From Flavobacteriales bacterium UBA4474 (GTDB lineage: Bacteria; Bacteroidota; Bacteroidia; Flavobacteriales_D; Sanyastnellaceae), in contig DGOE01000006.1 in assembly GCA_002389295.1 (NCBI GenBank), positions 1 to 20,224 of the forward strand: a DNA stretch of 20,224 bases, in the 5' to 3' direction. Numbering within the stretch: position 1 is the stretch's first letter; every line of letters begins with the position of its first letter. Shown here in pieces: positions 8,459 through 16,542 of this stretch. The notes below the pieces were generated by a model. It searched no databases, was not told the origin of the DNA, and saw only the letters and a program-made list of their open reading frames with translations. Made by a program: the position numbers and the translations under genes.

Positions 8459-9403
8459 TTACTGGAAGAGGTATCCAAGGCGGAGTTGGGCCTGGAACTG
8501 GGTTCCAATGCTGCCTCCTTGCTGGGTACCGGTCCAGAAAGGACGGTCGTTGATGTTGGCGGGGTGCTGACCGCTGTAGGCGTGTCCAGCGAGGTCCACG
8601 CTGCCCTGAATGGGTGCGGGCATCTCAGTGAGGTCGCTGGGGTCTACTGCGTTCTGGGTGCCCCAGAAGAGGTTGTAAGCGACGTTGTCGGTCGCTGCAA
8701 TCTCCATGTCGTTGACGTTGGAGCTCATGAAACCGAGGCCGGCTTCTGCACCCATGTAGAGGTAGTCCGTGAGGTAGGCGTCGAAACCAGTGACCAAACC
8801 GAGCTTGAACATGCTGGCACTTTGGCTGATGGTCTGCGTCCACACGATGTACTGATCCTGGTCACCGACCTGGTTCTCGTCATCCGCGCTCCAAAACTCC
8901 TGCTCCATGGAGGAACTGGTCACACCGTAGCCGATTTCAAAACCGACGTAAGGGCTCAAGCGGTCTCCGCCTGCGTCAAAGTGCTTCTCGTAACCAGGCG
9001 CAATCATAAAGGTGGATTGGCTGAACGTGTCGTACAGGTCCGGGCTGGGAATCTCATCGTCACCGGAGGTAACGTATGCGCCTGCAATGGCAGGGATTCC
9101 GCCTTCAACCACAGTGCCGTCGGGCATGATGGAGAAGTAAGGCTCTGGGCGACCAACTCCGTTGAAGTCGAATTCGCGGAAGCCGATGGACTTCTGGTTC
9201 GTGCTGTTGAAGGTCAGGCTCAAGCGGAATGCCGCTTCTTCATCGGTAAAATTCCGGTATTTGATGGTCGTACCATCAACTGGGGAATTGCCGAATGGCG
9301 TGAACTGCAACTCAATGTTGTGTTCGCCCCCGAATTGCTTCTGGGCGGTGGCCGTAGTGGCAAACAAGGCAACAAGTGCCAAGGCGGTCAGGATGTGCTT
9401 CAT
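8459..9403 (-). CDS. Secreted outer-membrane beta-barrel-like protein of unknown function
   Basis: A 314-residue protein starting at ATG 9403. The signal peptide is at residues 1-20 (MKHILTALALVALFATTATA), cleaved before QKQFGG. The rest alternates polar and hydrophobic residues, for example LSPYVGFEIGYGV, FKLGLVTGFDAYLTDYLYMG and a final FQAQLRLGYLF. This is typical of outer-membrane barrel strands that end near an aromatic residue. Acidic loops such as SADDENQVGDQDQ suit surface exposure. I do not recognise a specific family; it resembles the generic porin-like barrels of Bacteroidota. It is transcribed alone, with an inverted repeat in its upstream region and a strong terminator after the stop. 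Its role is not known. Confidence 0.8.
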   Translation of the reverse strand: MKHILTALALVALFATTATAQKQFGGEHNIELQFTPFGNSPVDGTTIKYRNFTDEEAAFRLSLTFNSTNQKSIGFREFDFNGVGRPEPYFSIMPDGTVVEGGIPAIAGAYVTSGDDEIPSPDLYDTFSQSTFMIAPGYEKHFDAGGDRLSPYVGFEIGYGVTSSSMEQEFWSADDENQVGDQDQYIVWTQTISQSASMFKLGLVTGFDAYLTDYLYMGAEAGLGFMSSNVNDMEIAATDNVAYNLFWGTQNAVDPSDLTEMPAPIQGSVDLAGHAYSGQHPANINDRPFWTGTQQGGSIGTQFQAQLRLGYLFQ

Positions 9404-9421
9404 CTAGAGGTTTCAAAAAGT

Positions 9422-9461
9422 TTCCGGGCGCAAGAAACACAATTCCCGCTAACGCCCGGAA
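9422..9461. repeat. 9-bp perfect inverted repeat in the leader of the beta-barrel gene
   Basis: TTCCGGGCG (9422-9430) and CGCCCGGAA (9453-9461) are exact inverted copies, 22 bases apart, in the 166-base divergent region between the beta-barrel gene (minus) and the PLP decarboxylase gene (plus). The near arm ends 19 bases upstream of the beta-barrel start codon. It could be a leader hairpin that shapes the mRNA 5' end or a site for a dimeric regulator; the sequence does not decide between them. No T run follows on either strand, so it is not a terminator. Confidence 0.5.
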
Positions 9462-9569
9462 TATATCCACGTCTTTTCCACAACGAGTGGCGTTGAACAT
9501 CTCGTTATCAGGGAAATACTTCAATGACGAATTGTACGGATTTCGCGCGGAAGGAGTGATTTTTGCTAC

Positions 9570-11036
9570 ATGTTGGAGCCCCTTCATCCGCTCTTGCGGA
9601 AAGCATATGACCCGGACCGCTTTGCTCTGTTGGGTAAAGAGGTGCTCAATGATTTGGTGATTCACCTCAATGAAGCCCAATCCAGAAGCGTGCCGCAATC
9701 CATGCCGTGGACCCATCCCGAAGAGGAAAAGAAGCACTGGGAAACGCGGTTGGATCGGCCAGAAGGGTTGGCGGCCCTGATGCGGGAGGTGATCCGGCGG
9801 TCGAACGGTTTGCAGGACCCCCGTTACATGGGGCACCAAGTGGCCGTCCCCTTTCCGGATGGCGCGCTGGTGGGCATGGTGACCGACATGTTAAACAATG
9901 GCGGCGCCGTCTACGAGATGGGGCCGACAAACTCTGCCATGGAGGAGGTGTTGATGTCCCGGATTGGAGAGATGATGGGGCTGGCAGAGGGTTGCGGTGG
10001 CATCATGTGTCACGGGGGCACCTTGGCCAACCTCGTGGCGCTCCTTGCCGCGAGAAGGGCACACGGGGGTCAAGCGCGCGATGCATGGCGGGACGGTGAC
10101 GACGGCATGGGCGCTGTTTTGGTTTCTGATCAAGCGCACTATTGTGTGGACCGCGCTGTGAGGATCATGGGGTGGGGCAAGGAAGGTGTTGGCTTGGTTG
10201 CGACCGACTCCCATCACCGCATGACCCGAGAGGGCCTCGAGGAGTCTTATGCTGCGATGCAGGCATCCGGTCGGCGCGTTGTGGCGGTCGTTGGCAGTGC
10301 GTGCACCACCAGCTCAGGGGCCTTTGATGACCTGAATTTGGCGGCCGACTTTGCGCGTGAGCGCGGCTTGTGGTTTCATGTCGATGGTGCGCATGGTGCA
10401 CCGGCCGTTTTTAGTGCGCGCCACAGACAGGCTGTTGCGGGAATGGAGCGCGCGGACAGCATCGCCATGGACTTTCACAAAATCATGGGTGTTCCAGCGC
10501 TCTGCACCGGGCTTTTCTATGCGCGTCAAGAGGACAGCTTTCTGCCCTTTACGCAGGCGGCGGAATACCTCTGGAGCGATGCTGAGGATCCGGAGTGGTG
10601 GAACTTTGGCAAGCGGACATTTGAGTGCACAAAACGCATGTTGTCGACCCGCGTGGCCGCCGTACTCGAGGAATACGGACCTGAAATCTGGGGGGTGCTT
10701 GTGGACCGTTTGTTTGGTTTGGGTGCGGAATTGGCCGACTTGGTGGAATCGCGGCGCGCAAACGGCTGGGAGCTCGCCATGCGGCCAGAGGCCAACATCG
10801 TTTGTTTCCGACTGCTGCCCGAGGCATTGGGCTCCTTGAAGGCGGAAAACGATTTCACCCTGCGTTTGCGGCAAAAGCACCTTGAGGTCGGTGCCCACTA
10901 TGTGGTGCAGACCCGTTTTGGCGGTGTGGTGTGGTTGCGCTGTACGCTCATGAACCCGCTGACAGGGGCCGCGGACCTCAACGCCATGTTGGATGCTTTT
11001 GAGGGGCTGGCTGCGGGCCTTGCCAATCAGGGCTGA
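9570..11036 (+). CDS. PLP-dependent group II amino acid decarboxylase
   Basis: A 488-residue cytoplasmic enzyme of the pyridoxal-dependent decarboxylase family (Pfam PF00282), which includes glutamate, aspartate, diaminobutyrate and aromatic amino acid decarboxylases. Visible PLP-site features are the phosphate loop GGTLANLVAL (149-158), DQAH with His190 to stack on the ring, VGSACTTSSGAFD (241-253), HVDGAHGAP (270-278) with Asp272 for the pyridine nitrogen, and DFHKIMGVPA with Lys304 as the Schiff-base lysine. The usual DPHK is DFHK here. Length and start fit the family. Substrate cannot be read from sequence; L-aspartate (giving beta-alanine) is one possibility, given panC without panD in the same window. 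The stop overlaps the convergent lipoprotein gene by 10 bases, with no terminator visible. Confidence 0.88.
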   Translation: MLEPLHPLLRKAYDPDRFALLGKEVLNDLVIHLNEAQSRSVPQSMPWTHPEEEKKHWETRLDRPEGLAALMREVIRRSNGLQDPRYMGHQVAVPFPDGALVGMVTDMLNNGGAVYEMGPTNSAMEEVLMSRIGEMMGLAEGCGGIMCHGGTLANLVALLAARRAHGGQARDAWRDGDDGMGAVLVSDQAHYCVDRAVRIMGWGKEGVGLVATDSHHRMTREGLEESYAAMQASGRRVVAVVGSACTTSSGAFDDLNLAADFARERGLWFHVDGAHGAPAVFSARHRQAVAGMERADSIAMDFHKIMGVPALCTGLFYARQEDSFLPFTQAAEYLWSDAEDPEWWNFGKRTFECTKRMLSTRVAAVLEEYGPEIWGVLVDRLFGLGAELADLVESRRANGWELAMRPEANIVCFRLLPEALGSLKAENDFTLRLRQKHLEVGAHYVVQTRFGGVVWLRCTLMNPLTGAADLNAMLDAFEGLAAGLANQG

Positions 11037-12307
11037 ACGTAGATGCCGTGTGGGGTGTCAAGCCCCTGGTCTTTGCCAAATACCCGCATGACGGTATCTG
11101 ACACGGGGTCCACTTGGATGAGGTAGTGGCTGGAGAAGGATTCCACAAAAACCGAACTCCCGTCGATGGGCACCCCGATGCTGTGGGCGTTGGAAAAGTC
11201 ACCGGGGAACCCATCGCCGGCAGAGAAGCGGCGGATCAGTGTCGGGGCCTCAGGTGCGCTGATGTCCCAAACGGAGAGGTGGCCAGGCGTAGGCTCGCCG
11301 GCTAGGAATTTGGCCACATTGCCCTCGGCCACATACAACTTGCCTTTGGCAATGCCGCAGTCAGACACCCCTTCGAGGATGTCGTTTTCGCCCAAAACGG
11401 GCTTTCCCGAACGCGTGGTGAGGTCGCCCATCCAAATCCCTTGTTGGCTGCTGCCATCCCCCTGCGCCGCTTCTTGGGTCACGGTGACGTAGAAGCGGGA
11501 GTCGTCCAACCACCGTACGGTGTGCTGGTATGCGCCGGACCCCGTGCTGTCGGCCATTTGAATGGCAAAGGCAAAGGCCGGCGTTCCGGTCAAGCTGTCC
11601 AAGGTCCAGATGCCCACTGTGTTGTGGTCAAACCAATATTGGGGCGTGGCCGCATGGGTGCCGGAAGGGTTGGGGTACAACCCGTGTGGGGCATACAAAT
11701 TGGGGTGGGACTGTGGTGCACCAACGAAAGCATCTTGGGCAATGTCGAAGACGCGGACGCGGTCGTTTTGCATTTCAGTGAAGGTGAGAAAGCGGCCGTC
11801 TTCCGTGATGCGGCTGCCGTGTCCTTCTTGCCTGATGCCGGGTGCACCAGGGTGACAAGAGGCGCCATTGGATTCATTTCCCCGGGTGCCTGCGTCCACA
11901 ACGGAACGCGTCTCCACCACTTCTGGATGCGCTTTTCCTCCCTGCCAATGGAGGTCGATGGTGACCAGCCGAAGGTCGAGGTCGTCGTTGCCTCCCAAGG
12001 TGCAAAAAACCCGTTGTCGGTCTGAGGTCAGGGCCGTGTGCATGCCTTGGCCCGCCACGGGCCCGCCGCGCATGGTGGCAAACGGGAACACCTCCAAGTC
12101 TCCCGTTTCGGGATTGAGGATGGTGAGTGCGCTGCCTTGGGGCCCTGCTTTTTTGTCCGGGTTGATGTTCATGGTCGTGACCACGGAACGCGGTGCTGGC
12201 TCGTCCAGGCTTAGATCAAGCGGTGGGTGCTCAATGGTTGCCGGAGATGGACCACACCCCGCGATGAGCAGGGCAAGAACGAACGAGGAAATGGCGCGTA
12301 AGGTCAT
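11027..12307 (-). CDS. Beta-propeller-like lipoprotein of unknown function
   Basis: From ATG 12307 this is a 426-residue protein beginning MTLRAISSFVLALLIAGC, a lipoprotein signal with lipidated Cys18. The frame is open 28 codons further upstream, but that stretch has no signal and overlaps dapA-like coding. The body has repeated beta-rich units with segments such as ALTILNPETGDLEVFPF, HGLYPNPSGTHAATPQ, VGIWTLDSLTG, HLSVWDISAPEAP and DTPHGIYVQP. These look like the blades of a WD40/YncE-like or NHL-like propeller. No catalytic motif is evident. Its ATG overlaps the stop of the upstream aldolase gene in ATGA (12304-12307), so the two are probably translationally coupled and may act together. 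It should be anchored in the outer or inner membrane facing the periplasm. Confidence 0.75.
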   Translation of the reverse strand: MTLRAISSFVLALLIAGCGPSPATIEHPPLDLSLDEPAPRSVVTTMNINPDKKAGPQGSALTILNPETGDLEVFPFATMRGGPVAGQGMHTALTSDRQRVFCTLGGNDDLDLRLVTIDLHWQGGKAHPEVVETRSVVDAGTRGNESNGASCHPGAPGIRQEGHGSRITEDGRFLTFTEMQNDRVRVFDIAQDAFVGAPQSHPNLYAPHGLYPNPSGTHAATPQYWFDHNTVGIWTLDSLTGTPAFAFAIQMADSTGSGAYQHTVRWLDDSRFYVTVTQEAAQGDGSSQQGIWMGDLTTRSGKPVLGENDILEGVSDCGIAKGKLYVAEGNVAKFLAGEPTPGHLSVWDISAPEAPTLIRRFSAGDGFPGDFSNAHSIGVPIDGSSVFVESFSSHYLIQVDPVSDTVMRVFGKDQGLDTPHGIYVQP

Positions 12308-13203
12308 GTGGTTGCAAGTTTGAGCATGTTGGCCAGTGTGGCTCGGTCTGCATTGCTGAGCGGCTGAAGGGGCAGTCGAGGTGAGCCGCAAGGCATGCCC
12401 ATCAGATCAAGTCCAGCCTTGACGGTGGCGGGCAGCCCGCCGGAAAGAATGAAGGAAAGCAGGTCGAGGTTGTCGAGGAACAACCCGCGCGCTGCGCGGA
12501 AATCATTGGCTTGGACGGCGTCCCACATCGCTTTGATGGGACCCCCGATGAGGTTGGGTGCCGCGGTACACCATCCCGCCGCGCCCGCTGCAAATGCTTC
12601 CAAGGCGAGCGGATTGCAGCCATTGAAGAAGGGCAAGTCGCCATTGGACAGGAGGTGCAGGGCGTGCATGCGTTGGATGTCACCGCTGCTCTCTTTCACC
12701 ATGGTCACGTTGTCGATGTCGCGGTACATTCTGTAGAGCAGCTCGGGCGACATGTCTACACCAGCTGTAGCGGGGTTGTTGTAGGCCATGATCGGTATGG
12801 AAATGGCCTGTGCGACAGTGGCGTAATGGTCAAAGATCTCGTCGTCGGTCAGCTTCCAATACGACAAGGGCAGCACCATCACGGCATCTGCCCCCCATTG
12901 TTCTGCCGAACGGCACATCGTCACGGTATCGGCGGTGGTCAGGGCAGAGGCCCCCACGATGACGGGCACCCTTCCTGCGGCCGCCTTGATGGTGGTTTGG
13001 GCCACGGCCGCCCATTCGCGATCGTTGAGATAGGCGCTCTCTCCGGTGCTGCCCAATGGAGCAATGCCGTGTATGTCTTGGGCGATGAGGTGGTCTACCA
13101 ATTTGGACAGGGAATCCAAATCGGGCGAGCCATCTGCTCCGAATGGGGTGACGAGGTAACCGATGATGCCGCGCAAGGGAGATGGGGTCTGGTGAGCACC
13201 CAA
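12304..13203 (-). CDS. DapA/NanA-family class I aldolase (dihydrodipicolinate synthase family)
   Basis: A 299-residue TIM-barrel lyase. The N-terminal strand GIIGYLVTPFGADG, the substrate-carboxylate loop GSTGES (51-56), Tyr141 in AYNNPATAGVD and the Schiff-base Lys170 in MVKESSGD place it firmly in the family. Two details argue against true DHDPS: the loop is GSTGE where DHDPS has GTTGE, and the YNVPxRT arginine that holds the lysine precursor is missing. Both positions look more like N-acetylneuraminate lyase (E. coli NanA has GSTGE and YNIPALSGV, from memory). A sugar keto-acid aldolase or dehydratase is the likelier role. The start is TTG 13203; an in-frame stop lies two codons upstream. 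TTG 13176 (giving MRGIIGYL) is an alternative. It follows glmS by 58 bases. Confidence 0.88.
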   Translation of the reverse strand: MGAHQTPSPLRGIIGYLVTPFGADGSPDLDSLSKLVDHLIAQDIHGIAPLGSTGESAYLNDREWAAVAQTTIKAAAGRVPVIVGASALTTADTVTMCRSAEQWGADAVMVLPLSYWKLTDDEIFDHYATVAQAISIPIMAYNNPATAGVDMSPELLYRMYRDIDNVTMVKESSGDIQRMHALHLLSNGDLPFFNGCNPLALEAFAAGAAGWCTAAPNLIGGPIKAMWDAVQANDFRAARGLFLDNLDLLSFILSGGLPATVKAGLDLMGMPCGSPRLPLQPLSNADRATLANMLKLATT

Positions 13204-13261
13204 TGTAGTTCACCGGCTAATTTGTTCTTGTCTTCCCTCAATGATGAAAGACGCGGCTTCG

Positions 13262-15109
13262 TTACTCGACGGTGACGCTTTTCGCGAGGTTGCGGGGCTG
13301 GTCCACGTTGCGTTCCAGCTTCACTGCGATGTGGTAGCTGAGCAATTGAAACGGAATGGTGCTCAGGAGGGGCACAAAAGCGTCGTCCGCACGGTGGACT
13401 TCAATGGTCTTGTCGGCCATGGATTTCACCTCTGAGTCGCCTGCGGTGACGATGGCGATGACTTTTCCGCCGCGGGCCTTGACCTCTTGGATGTTGGAAA
13501 CCACCTTGTCGTAGTGGGCGTCCTTGGTTGCGACGATGAAGACGGGCATGTTTTCATCGATGAGGGCAATGGGGCCGTGCTTCATCTCAGCGGCCGGATA
13601 GCCCTCAGCGTGGATGTAGCTGATCTCTTTGAGCTTCAAAGCGCCCTCGAGCGCGACAGGAAAGTTGTATCCCCTGCCCAAGAACAAGGCGTTCGGCGCA
13701 TTCTTGAATTCTTCAGCGATTTTTTCGATCTCAGGCTCGAGTTGCATCAGGGCTTCGACCTTTTCGGGAATGCCGCTGAGGTCGACCATGAGGCGATTGA
13801 ACCGCTGTTCGTCCAACGCGCCGCGGAGCCGGCCCACCCGAATCGCACACAAAGCGAGCACAGCGAGTTGGGCAGTAAAGGCTTTGGTCGAGGCGACCCC
13901 GATTTCGGGACCGGCATGGGTGTAGGCGCCGCTGTGTGATTCCCTCGAAATACTGGAACCCACCACATTGCAGATGCCAAAGACGTGTGCCCCTTTTTCC
14001 TTGGCCATGCGGATGGCGGCAAGGGTGTCGGCTGTTTCCCCGGATTGGCTGATGGCAATCAGGATGTCGCCCTCGCCGATGACGGGGTTGCGGTACCTGA
14101 ACTCGCTGGCATATTCCACTTCAACGGGTATGCGGGCGAAGTCCTCAAACATGTACTCCGCGATCAGGCCCGCATGCCAGCTGGTGCCACAAGCGACGAT
14201 GATCAGCCGTTGCGCATCGGTCCACATTTGCTGGTGGTCATCGATGCCCGCCATGCGGATGGCACCGTGTCCCAGGCGCAGCCGGCCGCGCAAGCAGTCG
14301 GCAATCGAGCGGGGCTGCTCATGGATTTCCTTGAGCATAAAGTGCTCGTAGCCGCCCTTTTCGATGGACTCCATGGCCATCTCGAGCTCGGTGATCACGG
14401 GCGTCACCCGGTGATTCTTGATGGTGCGGATTTTGAGCCCACTCGAAAGCGACACCTTGGCTACTTCCTCGTCTTCGAGGTAGACCACGTTTTTGGTGTA
14501 CTCGATGATGGGCGTAGCGTCAGACGCGACGAAGAACTCACCATCTCCAATACCGATGACCAAGGGGCTCGACTTTCGGGCAAGGATGAGTTCACCGGGA
14601 CGCGCCACATCTACAACAGCAATGGCATAAGCGCCGACGACCTCGTTCAAAGCAACGCGTGTGGCCTCGAAGAGGTCGAGGTCTTCGCTGCTTTTGAGGA
14701 TTTCCTCAATGAGGTGCACCAGCACTTCGGTATCGGTGTCGCTGTAAAACGTGTGGCCCCGCGCGACGAGCGTTTCTTTCAGCGCGTGGTAATTCTCAAT
14801 AATCCCGTTGTGTATGAGGGCGAGTTGGCCATCTCCACTGAGGTGAGGGTGTGCATTGACATCATTCGGGGGGCCGTGTGTGGCCCAACGCGTGTGACCA
14901 ATTCCGAGGGAGCCCGAAGGAACCCTGCCTTCCATGTGGGCAAGCAAATCGTCTACTTTGCCCTTTCTCCGGTGGTGTTGAAGTTTTCCGTCATCGCCCA
15001 ATACGGCGATGCCCGCGCTGTCATAGCCACGGTACTCCAGTCTCTTAAGCCCCTTGATCAACAAAGGGAAGGCCTCCTTTTCCCCGAGATAGCCGACAAT
15101 CCCACACAT
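13262..15109 (-). CDS. glmS: Glutamine-fructose-6-phosphate aminotransferase (isomerizing)
   Basis: A 615-residue cytoplasmic enzyme that makes glucosamine-6-phosphate from fructose-6-phosphate and glutamine, the first committed step to UDP-GlcNAc for peptidoglycan and lipid A. Cys2, exposed after removal of Met, is the N-terminal nucleophile of the glutaminase domain (MCGIVGYLG, EYRGYDSAGI, GHTRWATHG, HNGIIENY). Two SIS isomerase domains follow, with ACGTSWHAGL, ISQSGETADT, VASTKAFTAQ and LGRGYNFPVALEGA. The last residues PRNLAKSVTVE are the family C-terminal tail with its Lys. Full length and intact. The upstream DUF4270 gene ends 35 bases before the start, so they are co-transcribed. The leader has no room for a ribozyme like that of Gram-positive glmS. 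Confidence 0.97.
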   Translation of the reverse strand: MCGIVGYLGEKEAFPLLIKGLKRLEYRGYDSAGIAVLGDDGKLQHHRRKGKVDDLLAHMEGRVPSGSLGIGHTRWATHGPPNDVNAHPHLSGDGQLALIHNGIIENYHALKETLVARGHTFYSDTDTEVLVHLIEEILKSSEDLDLFEATRVALNEVVGAYAIAVVDVARPGELILARKSSPLVIGIGDGEFFVASDATPIIEYTKNVVYLEDEEVAKVSLSSGLKIRTIKNHRVTPVITELEMAMESIEKGGYEHFMLKEIHEQPRSIADCLRGRLRLGHGAIRMAGIDDHQQMWTDAQRLIIVACGTSWHAGLIAEYMFEDFARIPVEVEYASEFRYRNPVIGEGDILIAISQSGETADTLAAIRMAKEKGAHVFGICNVVGSSISRESHSGAYTHAGPEIGVASTKAFTAQLAVLALCAIRVGRLRGALDEQRFNRLMVDLSGIPEKVEALMQLEPEIEKIAEEFKNAPNALFLGRGYNFPVALEGALKLKEISYIHAEGYPAAEMKHGPIALIDENMPVFIVATKDAHYDKVVSNIQEVKARGGKVIAIVTAGDSEVKSMADKTIEVHRADDAFVPLLSTIPFQLLSYHIAVKLERNVDQPRNLAKSVTVE

Positions 15110-15144
15110 GCCTCAAATTTAAGCCCCTTCCAGACAGCAACGGG

Positions 15145-16422
15145 TCATTGTGACCACGTAACTACAAATTGGGCGGGCACTGCAGATTCAGGGGTGTTGA
15201 AGACGACCTGTTCCAGGGAGACCGATGAGAGTTCGGAATAGAGGTAGACATAAGGCCTTAACTCCTCGCCATTCAATCGCCTTTGCGCGTAAACGGGGAA
15301 GTTGAGCACGTAAGCGCCCCGTTCTGTATTGTAGCTGCCGTCGTAGGCGACGCCGGGTGAAGTGGCTTCTGGGGCGAGTTCAATCCCCCCTGACTCCCGC
15401 TTCAAAAAAGCCGTGAGGAAGTTGGGCCTGAGCAATTTGGAAGGAGAGAGGTCCGTGGGGAGGATCACTTCCGCCCGGTTGATCACGGCGCCTTCAGGTG
15501 CCTGCAGGCTGTCAAGACCGCTGAGGTCGAGCCTCAAATAAGAGCCTCCTGCGCCGAGGAGCACGACCTGATCCGTTCCTTCGGTAGGGATGCTGTCATT
15601 CAATGAGGTGAATGGTGCTGGCCAGACATGTCTGAAGTGGGTGACCCTGCCCGCATTGCTGTTCATGACGAGGTCGTAAGACGTAGTGTCTGTTGTGTTG
15701 TGGTAATGCACCCGCAGGTAGGACACACCGGCATTGGGTTCAAGGCTGACAATTCCCCCGCCGCCCGATTCCGAGCGCACACTGATGCCTTTGAACCATT
15801 TGCGCCATTCTGCATTGCTGGAGAAAACAATGCTGTCGGCATCGAGAATGTCTTGACCGAAAGAAGGCTTCATCATGATGCGTACTTGGGCCGTCAGCGT
15901 ATCTGGACCCACGTAAAGGGGGTTGATCGGATGCATTTGAACAGGCTGACGCGAGGGATCCACCTGATTCTCTCCCATTGTGGGTAGGACGTCGGCAGCG
16001 TAGTAACTGCTGTCAAAGGACATGGTGTCGGCCAATAGTTCCACGCGGAGTTGTTGGCTGAAGTTGAGGCCGTAGGATGGGCCGTTGTGCTTGAGCACCA
16101 ATATGACGCTGTCACATGTGGGTGCTTCGCCGAAGTCAAAGGAAGTTTGGGACAACCTGAGTTCGGACGAAAACCAGGCTTCCGTCAGTCCGCTGATGGG
16201 ATCGATGGTGGAGCCGAGCAAAAGACGGCTTCTTTCATCCGTGCGCAATGAGTCCACAGCGACCATGCTTACGGAAAAAGACAGCGTGTCGGTGCGCAAT
16301 GCAAGCAGCTCTTCTTGAGGCTGCAAAGCCAAGCCTACATTGCCTTCTGGCTTTCTACAACTGCTGTATGAAAGCAACAGTGCAATCAACAAGGGGACTT
16401 GGGCAAAATTGCTGGACCGCAT
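15145..16422 (-). CDS. DUF4270-like lipoprotein
   Basis: From ATG 16422 the product is 425 residues beginning MRSSNFAQVPLLIALLLSYSSC, a lipoprotein signal with Cys22 as the lipidated residue. The frame is open for 27 more codons upstream, but that would bury the signal behind a hydrophilic stretch. After the Cys comes RKPEGNVGLALQPQEELLAL, the opening typical of DUF4270 proteins of Bacteroidota. The body is beta-rich, with YLRLDLSGLDSL, INRAEVILPTD and YVYLYSELSSV spaced like strands of a lectin-like or adhesin-like fold. Function is unknown for the family. In other Flavobacteria, as I recall, it sits between the glycogen-synthase-like gene and glmS, exactly as here, which supports the assignment. 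A partial promoter match (TTG, 18 bases, TATTTCTT) upstream is too weak to list. Confidence 0.8.
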   Translation of the reverse strand: MRSSNFAQVPLLIALLLSYSSCRKPEGNVGLALQPQEELLALRTDTLSFSVSMVAVDSLRTDERSRLLLGSTIDPISGLTEAWFSSELRLSQTSFDFGEAPTCDSVILVLKHNGPSYGLNFSQQLRVELLADTMSFDSSYYAADVLPTMGENQVDPSRQPVQMHPINPLYVGPDTLTAQVRIMMKPSFGQDILDADSIVFSSNAEWRKWFKGISVRSESGGGGIVSLEPNAGVSYLRVHYHNTTDTTSYDLVMNSNAGRVTHFRHVWPAPFTSLNDSIPTEGTDQVVLLGAGGSYLRLDLSGLDSLQAPEGAVINRAEVILPTDLSPSKLLRPNFLTAFLKRESGGIELAPEATSPGVAYDGSYNTERGAYVLNFPVYAQRRLNGEELRPYVYLYSELSSVSLEQVVFNTPESAVPAQFVVTWSQ

Positions 16423-16542
16423 AAGTTGATGGGGGTTTTCGGCCGCCAAGTTCGGTAAGAAATAAGGGTAAATGAAGGCCGTCAAGGACCGTCCTCCCCG
16501 CATGGGTCGGTCCGAGGTTGGATACAGATATCGTATCGCGTG

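Noticed and set aside
8288..9496. Long plus-strand open frame opposite the beta-barrel gene
   Set aside because: The minus strand gives a protein with signal peptide and barrel strands, plus its own terminator; the plus frame crosses that terminator and has no recognisable domain.
9558..9565. GATTTTTG as a -7 promoter element for the PLP decarboxylase
   Set aside because: It matches five of six positions, but the start point would fall on or beyond the ATG at 9570 and the nearest TTG is 23 bases away.
12308..12391. Upstream extension of the propeller lipoprotein gene to 12391
   Set aside because: It overlaps the end of the aldolase gene and would place 28 hydrophilic residues before a clear lipoprotein signal.
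13985..15241. 418-residue plus-strand open frame opposite glmS
   Set aside because: It is fully antisense to an intact glmS and has no domain features.
16486..16513. GGACCG/CGGTCC inverted repeat between the glycogen-synthase-like and DUF4270 genes
   Set aside because: Only six pairs around a 16-base loop, no T run; easily due to chance in this composition.
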